Below, piece after piece: positions 8,976 to 17,403 of a DNA stretch of 64,000 nt. A model generated the notes under the pieces. That model saw only the letters and a list, made by a program, of their open reading frames with translations. It was not told where the DNA came from and searched no databases. Origin of the DNA: Herminiimonas sp. (lineage in GTDB: Bacteria; Pseudomonadota; Gammaproteobacteria; Burkholderiales; Burkholderiaceae); assembly GCF_030655415.1 (NCBI RefSeq), contig NZ_JAURVN010000009.1:1-64000 (forward strand), read 5' to 3'. Each line of letters opens with the position of its first letter. The stretch's first letter is position 1. The position numbers and the translations under genes are program-made.

Positions 8976-9725
8976 TTATCGACCGCCCGTCACATCCAGC
9001 AAACTTCCGGTCGTATAAGACGCCTTGTCCGACAACAGCCATATGACTGCTTGCGCTACTTCGTCGGCTTCGCCGCCGCGTTGCATAGGTACATTGCTCT
9101 TGACCCTATCCACGCGTCCAGGTTCACCGCCGCTGGCATGTATTTCTGTATAAATTACGCCGGGCCGTACCGCATTGACGCGTATGCCCTCGGTGGCGAC
9201 TTCTTTTGCCAGACCTATCGTCAGCGTATCAATCGCACCTTTGGATGCAGCGTAATCGACATATTCGCCCGGGCCGCCGGTTCTTGCAGCAACCGACGAG
9301 ATATTGACGATGGCACCGCCGCTGCCACCATGTAAGGTCGACATGCGTTTGACGGCTTCTCGCGCGCAGAGAAAACTGCCGATGACATTTGTCGTAAAGA
9401 TGCGCTGCATGCGGGCGGCGTCCATTTGATCGACACGCATTTGATGTTCCAGAATGCCGGCGTTGTTAACCAAGGCAGTCACAGGGCCGAGCTGTTGATC
9501 GACGGTGTTGAACAGGTTCAGAATGTCGGCTTCTATTGCCATGTCGGCGACGACGGCAATCGCCTCGCCGCCGGCTTGCGTGATGCCGTCGACGATGGCG
9601 TCTGCTGCCGCCTTGTTATGTAGATAGCTGATGCAGACCGCATACGCATCGAGCGCGCCCAGTTTGGCAATCTCTGCGCCTATCCCGCGGCTACCGCCGG
9701 TGACGATCATTACTTTTTTGCTCAT
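8976..9725 (-). CDS. SDR family NAD(P)-dependent oxidoreductase (YgfF-like)
   Basis: A classical short-chain dehydrogenase of 249 aa. The cofactor loop TGGSRGIG is near the N-terminus, NNAG at about residue 88, and the catalytic Ser (NISS) with YAASK further on. The C-terminal RPGVIYTEIHASGG and TGSLLDVTGGR are typical of glucose-1-dehydrogenase or 3-oxoacyl-ACP-reductase-like members such as E. coli YgfF. The Thr-Gly-Gly-Ser-Arg segment would favour NADP(H). Substrate unknown. It is divergent from the DNA glycosylase gene at 9804. Confidence 0.9.
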   Translation of the reverse strand: MSKKVMIVTGGSRGIGAEIAKLGALDAYAVCISYLHNKAAADAIVDGITQAGGEAIAVVADMAIEADILNLFNTVDQQLGPVTALVNNAGILEHQMRVDQMDAARMQRIFTTNVIGSFLCAREAVKRMSTLHGGSGGAIVNISSVAARTGGPGEYVDYAASKGAIDTLTIGLAKEVATEGIRVNAVRPGVIYTEIHASGGEPGRVDRVKSNVPMQRGGEADEVAQAVIWLLSDKASYTTGSLLDVTGGR

Positions 9726-9803
9726 GTGGTCTCACTCTCGTTCTTATATAGAATCGCCGAATTCACTGCCGACTGCGCGCTGCGTGTGCATTAAAATACC
9801 AGC

Positions 9804-10316
9804 ATGTCCGCTTCCAGCCAACCATCCGACGATACTGCACTATTGAGCGGCTTCGCGCCTGTCATCGATAGCCGGACTGAAATCCTGATCCTCGGTAGTT
9901 TTCCCGGTGTGGCGTCGCTGCAAGCACAACAATATTACGCACACCCGCGCAATCAATTTTGGCGCTTGATTTCTGCCTTGATCGGCGAGGATCTAGTCGC
10001 CATACCCTACGCAAAGCGCTTGAAGAAATTGCTGGAACACCGCATCGGCGTATGGGATGTGATCGATGTCTGCGCACGCGAAGGCAGTCTGGACAGCGCG
10101 ATCCGCGACGCGCAACACAATGACTTCCAAGTATTGAAAGAACAATGCCCGGCCTTGCGCCGCATAGGCTTTAACGGCAAGACATCCGGCAAGCAAGCGG
10201 CATTATTTGCTGATGCCGGTTTTGAAACCTTCATCCTGCCATCCTCGTCACCCGCTTACGCCGTCATGACATTTGAGCAGAAGCTGGCGGTCTGGCGCGG
10301 TATCATGCCAAGTTAA
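9804..10316 (+). CDS. DNA-deoxyinosine glycosylase (UDG superfamily family 6-like)
   Basis: A 170-aa base-excision repair enzyme of the uracil-DNA glycosylase superfamily. The first motif (GSFPGVASLQ, then YYAHPRNQFW) is that of hypoxanthine-DNA glycosylases, in which the Asn of HPRNQFW takes the catalytic role. The second motif LPSSSPAYA lies near residue 145. These proteins remove deaminated adenine (hypoxanthine) from DNA. The gene starts at an ATG with no strong Shine-Dalgarno sequence. Its stop is 31 bp before the SpeE-like gene. Activity is inferred from family membership. Confidence 0.85.
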   Translation: MSASSQPSDDTALLSGFAPVIDSRTEILILGSFPGVASLQAQQYYAHPRNQFWRLISALIGEDLVAIPYAKRLKKLLEHRIGVWDVIDVCAREGSLDSAIRDAQHNDFQVLKEQCPALRRIGFNGKTSGKQAALFADAGFETFILPSSSPAYAVMTFEQKLAVWRGIMPS

Positions 10317-10347
10317 TGTCATAGTTAAAAATCCTCCAAAAGAATTC

Positions 10348-11187
10348 ATGCTGATCAAACGTAAATCCATAGAAGCCGATGCCAATCTGAAAAGCGGCCC
10401 GGGCAAGAAACCTTCCGCCGCTGAAAAATCGAAACCCGCAGCCAAGCCGCGCAAGGTCAAGTTCGCGCCGGTCACGCTGTCCGAACAGTTCGGCATCCGC
10501 TATCTGCACTTCGGTACCGAGTGGGTACAGGGCGCGATGCGCATCAGCAAACCCGACTGGATAGAACTGGAATACGCGCAGCAAATGATGGCGTGGATGC
10601 TGTTCAACGATAAACCGCAGCACATCGTGCAGTTGGGTCTCGGTACTGGCTCACTGACCAAATTCAGCTACAAATGGTTTCGTGAAGCACAAGTGACGGC
10701 AGTGGATTTGAATCCGTCCGTAATCACCATTTGTGAAACGATGTTCAAGCTACCCGCAAACGACGAGCGCCTCAGCGTCATCGAAATGGACGCACTGGAG
10801 TACGTCAACGATCCGGCCAACCTGGGTCGCATCGATGCCTTGCAAGTCGATGTGTATGACGCCACTGCGCGCGGCCCGGTATTGGATACGCCAGAGTTTT
10901 ATCAATCGTGTGCGGCTTGTTTGACACCGGACGGCATCATGACTGTGAATCTGTTTGGCGATCATCCGAGTTATGCGAAGAACCTGAGCGCGATGCACTA
11001 TGCATTCGATACCGTGATCTCTTTGCCGGAAGTTCATGACGGTAACGTGATCGCGATTGCCTTCAACTCAAGCCCGACGCTGGATATCGCCGCGCTGTAT
11101 GAACGTGCCGCACAGATTACCGCGACCACCAAACTACCGGCAAAATCATGGGTAAATGGCATCAAGGCCTGGCAAGCGCAGCAATAA
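10348..11187 (+). CDS. SpeE-like spermidine synthase family protein
   Basis: A 279-aa protein with the Rossmann-type aminopropyltransferase/methyltransferase fold. The nucleotide loop (QLGLGTGSLTK), an acidic strand end (AVDLNPS) and a downstream acidic motif (LQVDVYD) are present. The N-terminal 40 residues are basic and proline-rich, unlike true SpeE. No speD is nearby, so polyamine synthesis is not established and the substrate may differ. The open frame runs back to a TTG at 10273 inside the previous gene. The ATG at 10348 avoids that overlap and is preferred. Confidence 0.82.
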   Translation: MLIKRKSIEADANLKSGPGKKPSAAEKSKPAAKPRKVKFAPVTLSEQFGIRYLHFGTEWVQGAMRISKPDWIELEYAQQMMAWMLFNDKPQHIVQLGLGTGSLTKFSYKWFREAQVTAVDLNPSVITICETMFKLPANDERLSVIEMDALEYVNDPANLGRIDALQVDVYDATARGPVLDTPEFYQSCAACLTPDGIMTVNLFGDHPSYAKNLSAMHYAFDTVISLPEVHDGNVIAIAFNSSPTLDIAALYERAAQITATTKLPAKSWVNGIKAWQAQQ

Positions 11188-11262
11188 AGCAACAGCTTTG
11201 CCGGGCTCCTTACTCTAGAATCAGCCGTGTTAACATCGCTTCACTGTTCCATCTAATGGGTC

Positions 11263-13080
11263 ATGGTCATGCCAACTGCCAGCGCTACACCGATAGTCAC
11301 GAATAAAGCAGCACCCAAAAAACTGGATCTGCAGCAGATTTTTACCTGGTTGCTGGCAGATGGCGTTGTCGCCAAAGACGACGTCAAAATCTTCTATAAC
11401 CAATCGCAGGCCATCTTTAAAAATGCATCGATCGCGATGCATCCATTAGTCGCGGTCGCGCAATGCAAATTGATTTCCGCCAACGCGCCCAATCGACCAG
11501 TGACATTAGACTGGCTGACTGAATGGCTGGCCGGCAAAGTCAAACTACCCTTCTATCGCATTGATCCTTTAAAGATCGACTTCACCCGCGTCGCCGATGT
11601 GATGTCGGCATCGTATGCAACGCGCTTCCACATTCTGCCGGTCGAAATGACGCCTAGCGAATTGGTAGTCGCGACATCCGAACCATTCGCCATCGAATGG
11701 GAAGTGGAGATCGCCAAGATCACGCGCCGCAACGTCAAGCTGGTGATCGCCAATCCGCTGGAAATCGGGCAATACACGACGCAGTTTTTTGCACTGGCAA
11801 AATCGATCAAGGGCGCGAAGAAACTCAACGGCCAGGACATTGCGCTACGCAATAACTTCGAGCAATTGGTCGAACTGGGCAACAGCAGCAAGCAAGTCGA
11901 TGCCAACGATCAGCACATCATCAACATCGTCGACTGGTTGTGGCAATACGCGTTTGAACAACGTGCATCGGATATTCATCTGGAACCTAAACGCGACCTG
12001 TGTGCGATCCGCTTCCGCATCGATGGTGTGCTGCATCAGGTTTATCAAGTGCCGCCTATCGTCATGATCGCGATGACTGCGCGTATCAAATTGCTGGGCC
12101 GAATGGACGTGATTGAAAAGCGTCGTCCTCAAGATGGCCGCATCAAGACGCGTACCAACGATGGTCAAGAAATCGAATTACGTCTGTCGACGATGCCGAC
12201 TGCCTTTGGCGAAAAATTGGTGATGCGGATTTTCGATCCGGATGTCGTCGTCAAATCGCTGCCTGAACTTGGCTTCCCACCTGACGACGCAGAACGTTGG
12301 GATAGTCTGACCCGACGTCCGCACGGGATTATTCTGGTAACAGGACCAACCGGCTCCGGCAAAACCACCACGCTGTACACCACACTCAAGGCGCTCGCGA
12401 CCAGCGAAGTAAATGTCTGCACAGTGGAAGATCCGATAGAAATGGTGGAAGGATCGTTCAATCAAATGCAGGTACAGCACGGCATCGATTTGTCGTTTGC
12501 CGATGGCGTGCGTTCGTTGATGCGACAAGATCCAGACATCATCATGATCGGCGAGATTCGCGATCTGGAAACTGCAGAGATGGCGATCCAGGCGGCGTTG
12601 ACGGGTCATTTGGTGTTATCCACTTTGCACACCAACGATGCACCATCGGCCGTGATGCGATTGCTGGAATTGGGTGTGCCGTATTACCTGCTCGAATCCA
12701 CCTTGATCGGCATCATGGCGCAACGTTTGACGCGTACGCTGTGCACGCATTGCAAATCGCCAGATGGCGAAATGCTGGACGATGTCTGGCTCAGTCTGAG
12801 CGAAGGTTGGGATATTCCAAAACCAGCAGTCATCTATAGACCGGTCGGTTGTCCTGAATGTCGCCAGACTGGTTATCGCGGTCGTACCGGTTTGTATGAA
12901 TTGCTGACGATCACACAAACCTTCTCAAAAATGATCAAGGCAGAAACCGATATTCATCAGTTAAAGCAGCAGAGTATTTCTGACGGCATGAAGCCTTTGC
13001 GTTTGGCTGGTGCCTTGAAGATTATCGAAGGTGTGACGACGGCGGAAGAAGTCTTGAAAGTCACTGCAGCATTGACGTAA
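11263..13080 (+). CDS. GspE/PulE/PilB-type secretion ATPase
   Basis: A hexameric traffic ATPase of 605 aa for type II secretion or type IV pilus machinery. An N-terminal GspE_N domain occupies about residues 1-170. The ATPase core has an RASDIHLEP segment, Walker A GPTGSGKTTT, an Asp box (VEDPIEM), Walker B-like DPDIIMIGEIRD and a His box (LSTLHTND). The zinc site near residues 500-535 has two CxxC pairs (CTHC and CPEC). The start may be ATG 11263 or 11269. No other gsp or pil genes are adjacent, so the machine it powers lies elsewhere. Confidence 0.92.
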   Translation: MVMPTASATPIVTNKAAPKKLDLQQIFTWLLADGVVAKDDVKIFYNQSQAIFKNASIAMHPLVAVAQCKLISANAPNRPVTLDWLTEWLAGKVKLPFYRIDPLKIDFTRVADVMSASYATRFHILPVEMTPSELVVATSEPFAIEWEVEIAKITRRNVKLVIANPLEIGQYTTQFFALAKSIKGAKKLNGQDIALRNNFEQLVELGNSSKQVDANDQHIINIVDWLWQYAFEQRASDIHLEPKRDLCAIRFRIDGVLHQVYQVPPIVMIAMTARIKLLGRMDVIEKRRPQDGRIKTRTNDGQEIELRLSTMPTAFGEKLVMRIFDPDVVVKSLPELGFPPDDAERWDSLTRRPHGIILVTGPTGSGKTTTLYTTLKALATSEVNVCTVEDPIEMVEGSFNQMQVQHGIDLSFADGVRSLMRQDPDIIMIGEIRDLETAEMAIQAALTGHLVLSTLHTNDAPSAVMRLLELGVPYYLLESTLIGIMAQRLTRTLCTHCKSPDGEMLDDVWLSLSEGWDIPKPAVIYRPVGCPECRQTGYRGRTGLYELLTITQTFSKMIKAETDIHQLKQQSISDGMKPLRLAGALKIIEGVTTAEEVLKVTAALT

Positions 13081-13102
13081 CAAGGCGCTAGATCAAACGC
13101 GA

Positions 13103-13126
13103 GCCGTTCATGCCATCATGAACGGC
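13103..13126 (+). terminator. hairpin after the GspE-like gene
   Basis: A perfect 10-bp stem (13103-13112 with 13117-13126) and a CCAT loop. There is no T-run, so it may be a weak terminator or an mRNA-stabilising hairpin. Confidence 0.45.
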
Positions 13127-13143
13127 CATCTCGGAGAGCAGTG

Positions 13144-13935
13144 ATGAAGGGCATGATGAAATCCATATCAGATTTGTGCCTGACGTTCTGTCTGAGTATC
13201 GCCTACGCTCAAACTCCAGAGAAAGTCGTCGATATTCCGACCAGGCCAAGTACAACACTACGCATGCTCGTGCTCACTCCACCTGCGCCTAAAGCAACCG
13301 TCATTTTGCTTGCAGGTGGCCATGGTGGATTGCAAATATCATCGGATGGAGCTATCCATTGGGGCAAAGATAATTTCCTGGTTCGCGCCAGACAGCTATT
13401 TGCCGATCAAGGTTTACTGGTTGTACTCGTCGATGCGCCATCGGACCGACTATCCCCTCCCTTCTTGCGGGGTTTCCGCCAAATACCCGAACACTTGGCC
13501 GACATCAAGGCTGTCATTGCTTGGGCACGCGAACAGACCAAGACGCCGATCTGGCTGGTCGGTACCAGCCGCGGTACACAATCAGCAGCCTTTGTCGCGA
13601 CACAACTACAAGCGCCGGATGGACCGGATGGATTGGTGCTCAGCTCCAGCATTCTGGTTGATAGCGAAGGGCCGTCCCTACTCTCCATGCCTATGGACAC
13701 GTTGCGGATTCCCGTACTTGTCGTTCATCATGAGCAAGATGGTTGCAGACTCTGCGCCTTCAGTCTTACTTCTAATCTCATGGATAAACTGCGCGACGCA
13801 CCGAAGAAGCAGTTGATATCTTTTACCGGTGGCGAAGATGTAGGCGACGCCTGTAACGCGCGGGCGCATCACGGATTTAATGGTCTTGACAAGGATGTGG
13901 TCGGGAAGATGTCAAACTGGATGCTTGCTAACTGA
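13144..13935 (+). CDS. exported alpha/beta-hydrolase-like protein
   Basis: A 263-aa protein with a short hydrophobic N-terminus ending AYAQ, probably a signal peptide. An alpha/beta-hydrolase core follows: an oxyanion-type LLAGGHGG loop, a nucleophile elbow GTSRGTQ (GxSxG, Ser near residue 142), and a later acid/His region (HHEQDGCRLC and RAHHGFNG). CRLC and a further Cys (DVGDACNAR) could form a disulfide, which fits a periplasmic location. The ATG at 13144 has GGAG seven bases upstream and is preferred to GTG 13141. Substrate unknown. Confidence 0.8.
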   Translation: MKGMMKSISDLCLTFCLSIAYAQTPEKVVDIPTRPSTTLRMLVLTPPAPKATVILLAGGHGGLQISSDGAIHWGKDNFLVRARQLFADQGLLVVLVDAPSDRLSPPFLRGFRQIPEHLADIKAVIAWAREQTKTPIWLVGTSRGTQSAAFVATQLQAPDGPDGLVLSSSILVDSEGPSLLSMPMDTLRIPVLVVHHEQDGCRLCAFSLTSNLMDKLRDAPKKQLISFTGGEDVGDACNARAHHGFNGLDKDVVGKMSNWMLAN

Positions 13936-14050
13936 TATATATCGTTTAAAAACAGCAGGTATATGCAGCAAAGTCCCAATACATTGCTATAGTTAAACCC
14001 CGCATGCAGAACGCGACCGATCAACGCAAACCATTTTCACGGAGAACACC

Positions 14051-14161
14051 ATGAGCAAAGCACAAGACAGTAAAAAAGCAGTGAAAAAAGAACCTTTGAA
14101 GAGCCCAAAGGAAAAGAAAGAAGCGAAGAAATTGAAGAAAGAAGAATCGAAACGTCAGTAA
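14051..14161 (+). CDS. 36-residue lysine-rich small protein
   Basis: A short ORF beginning MSKAQDSKKAV and ending ESKRQ. About 15 of its 36 residues are Lys, most of the rest Glu, Ser or Ala, and it contains no aromatic residue. It has a clear ribosome site (GGAG six bases before ATG) and is followed by a hairpin terminator, so it looks like a real monocistronic gene. The composition suggests a disordered, nucleic-acid- or ribosome-binding peptide, but function is unknown. Confidence 0.7.
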   Translation: MSKAQDSKKAVKKEPLKSPKEKKEAKKLKKEESKRQ

Positions 14162-14208
14162 TTCTTTCTATGCTTCTTTAAGAAAGTTCTTCTTCGGAAG
14201 GAACATCG

Positions 14209-14235
14209 TCAGCACGCTTATAGCGTGCTGATTTC
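14209..14235 (+). terminator. terminator of the 36-residue protein gene
   Basis: TCAGCACGCT (14209-14218), loop TAT, AGCGTGCTGA (14222-14231), then a T-rich tail. Confidence 0.75.
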
Positions 14236-14301
14236 ATTTGTGACGCTGATTTTGAACGCATGCAAAGCGCAGATCAAGTTGAGAATAACTGCGCGTGACA
14301 A

Positions 14302-14901
14302 CTAGCGCGCCATCTTCTGCAACAGCATCGCCTTCACTTGTGCCCATTCGGCATCAATGATGCTGAAGCGCACCGAGTTACGCTTGCGGCCATCCGGCAT
14401 GATGCGTTCGTTTCTGATTATGCCTTCGTGCTTGGCACCTATACGTAAAATGGCAGCGCGTGATTTTTCATTCAACTCATCGGTCGTGAATTGCACGCGT
14501 ATTGCATCCATCGCTTCAAACGCATGCGTCAACATCAGCAGTTTTGCTTCGGTATTGATGCCGGATCTCTGTACCGAACTACTCAACCAGGTATGGCCGA
14601 TTTCCATCTTGCGGTTTGCAAGATCGATTTTCCAGAAACGCGTACTGCCAACGATTTGACCTGTATCACGCCTGACAATCACGAACGGCATTACGCTGCC
14701 AGACGCGCGACCTTCCAGCGCTGACGCAATGTATTGACCTATGGTTTCAGGACCAGGAATCACCGTGACCTTCATATTCCATAATTCACCATCTGCGGCG
14801 GCCGCCAACAATTCGGACGCATGCTCCGTTTGTAAGGGCCGAAGTTCGACCTCGCGACCGGTTAAAGTTGGTTGATTTTCTGGCAAAACGTAAGCGCTCA
14901 T
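14302..14901 (-). CDS. GNAT family N-acetyltransferase (RimJ/RimL-like)
   Basis: A 199-aa acetyltransferase that would use acetyl-CoA to modify an amine. It starts with the family's N-terminal segment (TLTGREVELRPLQTEHASEL). A central beta-strand region (MPFVIVRRDTGQIVGSTRFW) and IEIGH-type motif (MEIGHTWLSSSVQRSGINTEAK) form the pyrophosphate-binding site. EKSRAAILRIGAKHEG follows, as in ribosomal-protein alanine acetyltransferases. It is a solitary gene. The true substrate may be a protein N-terminus or a small molecule. Confidence 0.88.
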   Translation of the reverse strand: MSAYVLPENQPTLTGREVELRPLQTEHASELLAAAADGELWNMKVTVIPGPETIGQYIASALEGRASGSVMPFVIVRRDTGQIVGSTRFWKIDLANRKMEIGHTWLSSSVQRSGINTEAKLLMLTHAFEAMDAIRVQFTTDELNEKSRAAILRIGAKHEGIIRNERIMPDGRKRNSVRFSIIDAEWAQVKAMLLQKMAR

Positions 14902-15016
14902 GATGGCTAGTTAACGTGGCAAGACTTTCATCATAAAACGGCCGCTGGAATTTTATCCAGAGTCACTTTAAAAAATCTCCAGCAAATTCACCGATACACT
15001 TTTTGTGTACCTGGAA

Positions 15017-15044
15017 ATAAAAAGAACCCGAAGGTTCTTTTTAT
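15017..15044 (-). terminator. terminator of the EAL gene
   Basis: AAAAAGAACC, loop CGAA, GGTTCTTTTT. A 12-bp symmetric stem (15017-15028 with 15033-15044), 34 bp beyond the stop of the minus-strand EAL gene. Confidence 0.85.
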
Positions 15045-15077
15045 TTATCAGCTACTTAAGCAACGAGAGAATTTGGC

Positions 15078-15866
15078 TCAAACCCAAGCATCTTCATCAA
15101 TTTTTCCCAATGCCTTGAAAGCCGGTTTGCAGAATAAATATCCCTGCATCAAATCGATACCGACTGACTTCAAAAAGTCACGCTCAGCCTTGTTCTCTAT
15201 ACCTTCTGCCAACACATCAATACCCAGTTTTTTACAGATCAGTACGATACCTTCGACGATTGCCTGTTTTGCCTTCAGTTGATCGATGTCGCGTACCAGA
15301 TCCATGTCGATTTTAATAATATGTGGCTGATATTCCGCCAGCAAATTCAAACCGGCATAACCTGCGCCAAAATCGTCGATCGCAGTACGAAAACCCATAC
15401 GACGATATTCACTGAAAATATTTACCAGGTGCGGCCGGTCCAGCACTCTTTCGCCTTCGGTCACTTCAAAAATAATATTCTCGGTGGGGAAATTGTATTT
15501 ACGTGCAGCTTCAAGCGTGGTGCGGATACACGCCTCGGGCCGATACACTGCGTTAGGTAAAAAATTGATCGATAGCAGTTCCTGCATGCCCAGTTCGGCA
15601 GCAGTTTTTACCGCTTTGACGCGACAAGCCTGATCGAAGGCATAGCGGTTTTGATCATTGACCTTGGACAGAATGGAATAAGCAGATTCGCCATTTGGCC
15701 CTCGCACCAAGGCTTCGTGTGCGAACACCGTCTTGCTCGCCACATTCACTATCGGTTGGTAAGCAAATTCAAATTCAAAACCAAGCTCATCGGGATTTTT
15801 ACATTGCTCACATGCTGGAGCACGCGTTTTCTTGTCTTCTGGCGTAGCGTCATTAATCGGAATCAT
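15078..15866 (-). CDS. stand-alone EAL domain cyclic-di-GMP phosphodiesterase
   Basis: A 262-aa protein that is essentially one EAL domain, predicted to cut c-di-GMP to pGpG. All the usual metal and catalytic positions can be seen: HEALVRG (EAL), SINFLPN (Asn), EVTEGE (Glu), AIDDFGAG (Asp-Asp), HIIKID (Lys), VLAEGIE (Glu) and QGYLF (Gln). It should therefore be active. The first 30 residues hold CEQC, a possible small metal or redox site, and no sensory or membrane domain. A single gene with its own terminator. Confidence 0.92.
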   Translation of the reverse strand: MIPINDATPEDKKTRAPACEQCKNPDELGFEFEFAYQPIVNVASKTVFAHEALVRGPNGESAYSILSKVNDQNRYAFDQACRVKAVKTAAELGMQELLSINFLPNAVYRPEACIRTTLEAARKYNFPTENIIFEVTEGERVLDRPHLVNIFSEYRRMGFRTAIDDFGAGYAGLNLLAEYQPHIIKIDMDLVRDIDQLKAKQAIVEGIVLICKKLGIDVLAEGIENKAERDFLKSVGIDLMQGYLFCKPAFKALGKIDEDAWV

Positions 15867-15952
15867 ATTGCCTCGTTTTCATATCTACTTATTGAATGGA
15901 CATAAGGTCGCATCGTTTTAATCACAAGTATAGGCTACAACAAATAGACAAA

Positions 15953-15983
15953 AAAAAAGAACCCATTTGCATGAGTTCTTTTT
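15953..15983 (-). terminator. terminator of terC
   Basis: AAAAAGAAC and GTTCTTTTT arms enclose a CAT/ATG inner pairing. T-runs on both strands. It is located about 75 bp past the terC stop. Confidence 0.75.
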
Positions 15984-16058
15984 ATCTGTGACGAATATCT
16001 AACGCGCATTATTTACACGGTAAATGCATCGATGCGGCGCGCCGCATCGACCAGGCTA

Positions 16059-16832
16059 TTACGCTGTTACGTTGTGCTGACCACCAACTTCAGGCAAATC
16101 GCACGCTGCCATGTGGTGGTTTTTACGCATACGGATGTTGAACAATTCAACGATCAGCGAGAATGCCATCGCACCGTAGATGTAGCCCTTAGGAATGTGG
16201 AATTCCACACTTTCGGCGATCAGTACCGCACCGACGATGACCAGGAAGCACAGCGCCAACATCTTGATGCTTGGGTATTCAGTCACAAAGTCACCAATAG
16301 CTTTCGCTGCGAACATCATCACGCCAACTGCAATAACGATAGCGACGATCATGATCTCAACTTCTTTGACCATACCGACTGCGGTGATGACCGAATCCAG
16401 CGAGAACACGATATCGATCACAGCAATTTGCGCCATGATCATGGCGAAGCTTGCTTTCTTGATCGGTGCATCTTCCTTTTCTTCATGCGATGTACCCATC
16501 AGTTCCTTGATTTCGGACGATGCCTTGTAAAGCAGGAACGCACCACCGAAGAACAGGATCAGATCGCGACCGGAGAAACCCATGCCGGCGATAGTGAAGA
16601 TTGGTTCGACCAGGCCCATCATCCACGACAAGCTCAGCAGCAACAGGATGCGTGTACCCATCGCGAGGCCCAGACCGATCATGCGGCCCTTTTGACGTTG
16701 ATGCGGTGGCAAACGATCTACCAGAACGGAGATGAAAATAATGTTATCTACGCCCAATACGATTTCCAGCATTGCCAGTGTTGCCAATGCTATCCATGCT
16801 TCAGGCGTTGCAAATACTTGTAGGAATTCCAT
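16059..16832 (-). CDS. TerC family integral membrane protein
   Basis: A 257-aa membrane protein with about seven helices. It carries the TerC signatures LEIVLGVDNIIFISVL near the N-terminus and IVFSLDSVITAVGM in the middle, whose acidic residues are expected to bind a cation. Members such as Alx and YkoY export manganese or help metalate exoenzymes, while TerC itself belongs to tellurite-resistance loci. No ter genes are near, so a manganese-type role is more likely. The ATG at 16832 starts at MEFLQVF. The longer frame to 16880 begins with TTG and is not favoured. Confidence 0.9.
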   Translation of the reverse strand: MEFLQVFATPEAWIALATLAMLEIVLGVDNIIFISVLVDRLPPHQRQKGRMIGLGLAMGTRILLLLSLSWMMGLVEPIFTIAGMGFSGRDLILFFGGAFLLYKASSEIKELMGTSHEEKEDAPIKKASFAMIMAQIAVIDIVFSLDSVITAVGMVKEVEIMIVAIVIAVGVMMFAAKAIGDFVTEYPSIKMLALCFLVIVGAVLIAESVEFHIPKGYIYGAMAFSLIVELFNIRMRKNHHMAACDLPEVGGQHNVTA

Positions 16833-17403
16833 GATGATCTCGAATAGTTGGTTAATGACCGGTGGAGCCCACCGCGCCAAATTGCATCAGATTTGATCGT
16901 CGTCTCATTTACGTTCAAATCAAATGCGCTGCTTATTTCTTGCTGACTCTTGCGGCTATTCCACCTTCAGGTTTGGAACACACCAGCAATCGCCGTCTGT
17001 TTAATTACTTAGAAACGATTTTTATATAAACAACAGCCCAACAGTCCTACATGTCAGTCCCCTTTAGATTCCGTAAAACAAGCATTTCTGCCACGGAGGG
17101 AACTTTAACGAAATTTTAACAGACTGAAAAATCGAATTAAGCGTTATTTATATAAGTAAAAACCGAACAATATTATTTTTATCTATGAAAAAACTGATGA
17201 AAAGAAGAATTGTCTAGATGAAATAGTCCTTGCTATACGTATGTATACGTAGAGATAAGGAGAATTATCGTGGGGAATGTGGCTGGATGGCAATGCGGAA
17301 TGAAGGAAAAACCAGACTATCTACGATAAAGCCATGCGAGCGGCTTTATCGCAATATTAAAAGCATAAATGCTGAAATATTCTTAACGAATTCTTTATAT
17401 TTG
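16833..17403. other. 571-bp intergenic region upstream of terC
   Basis: It contains the terC leader and promoter region (16833-17150, rich in A/T near 17020 and 17130-17200) and a 10-bp perfect inverted repeat with an 8-base loop (17324-17333 with 17342-17351). The repeat lies downstream of the minus-strand gene at 17404 and has no T-run. I looked for the GGGGAGUA core of the yybP-ykoY manganese riboswitch in the terC leader and found only a partial GGGGAC match, so no riboswitch is called. Confidence 0.5.

Noticed and set aside
16833..17100. yybP-ykoY manganese riboswitch upstream of terC
   Set aside because: Such switches often precede TerC-family genes, but only a partial GGGGAC match was found and the rest of the consensus could not be seen.
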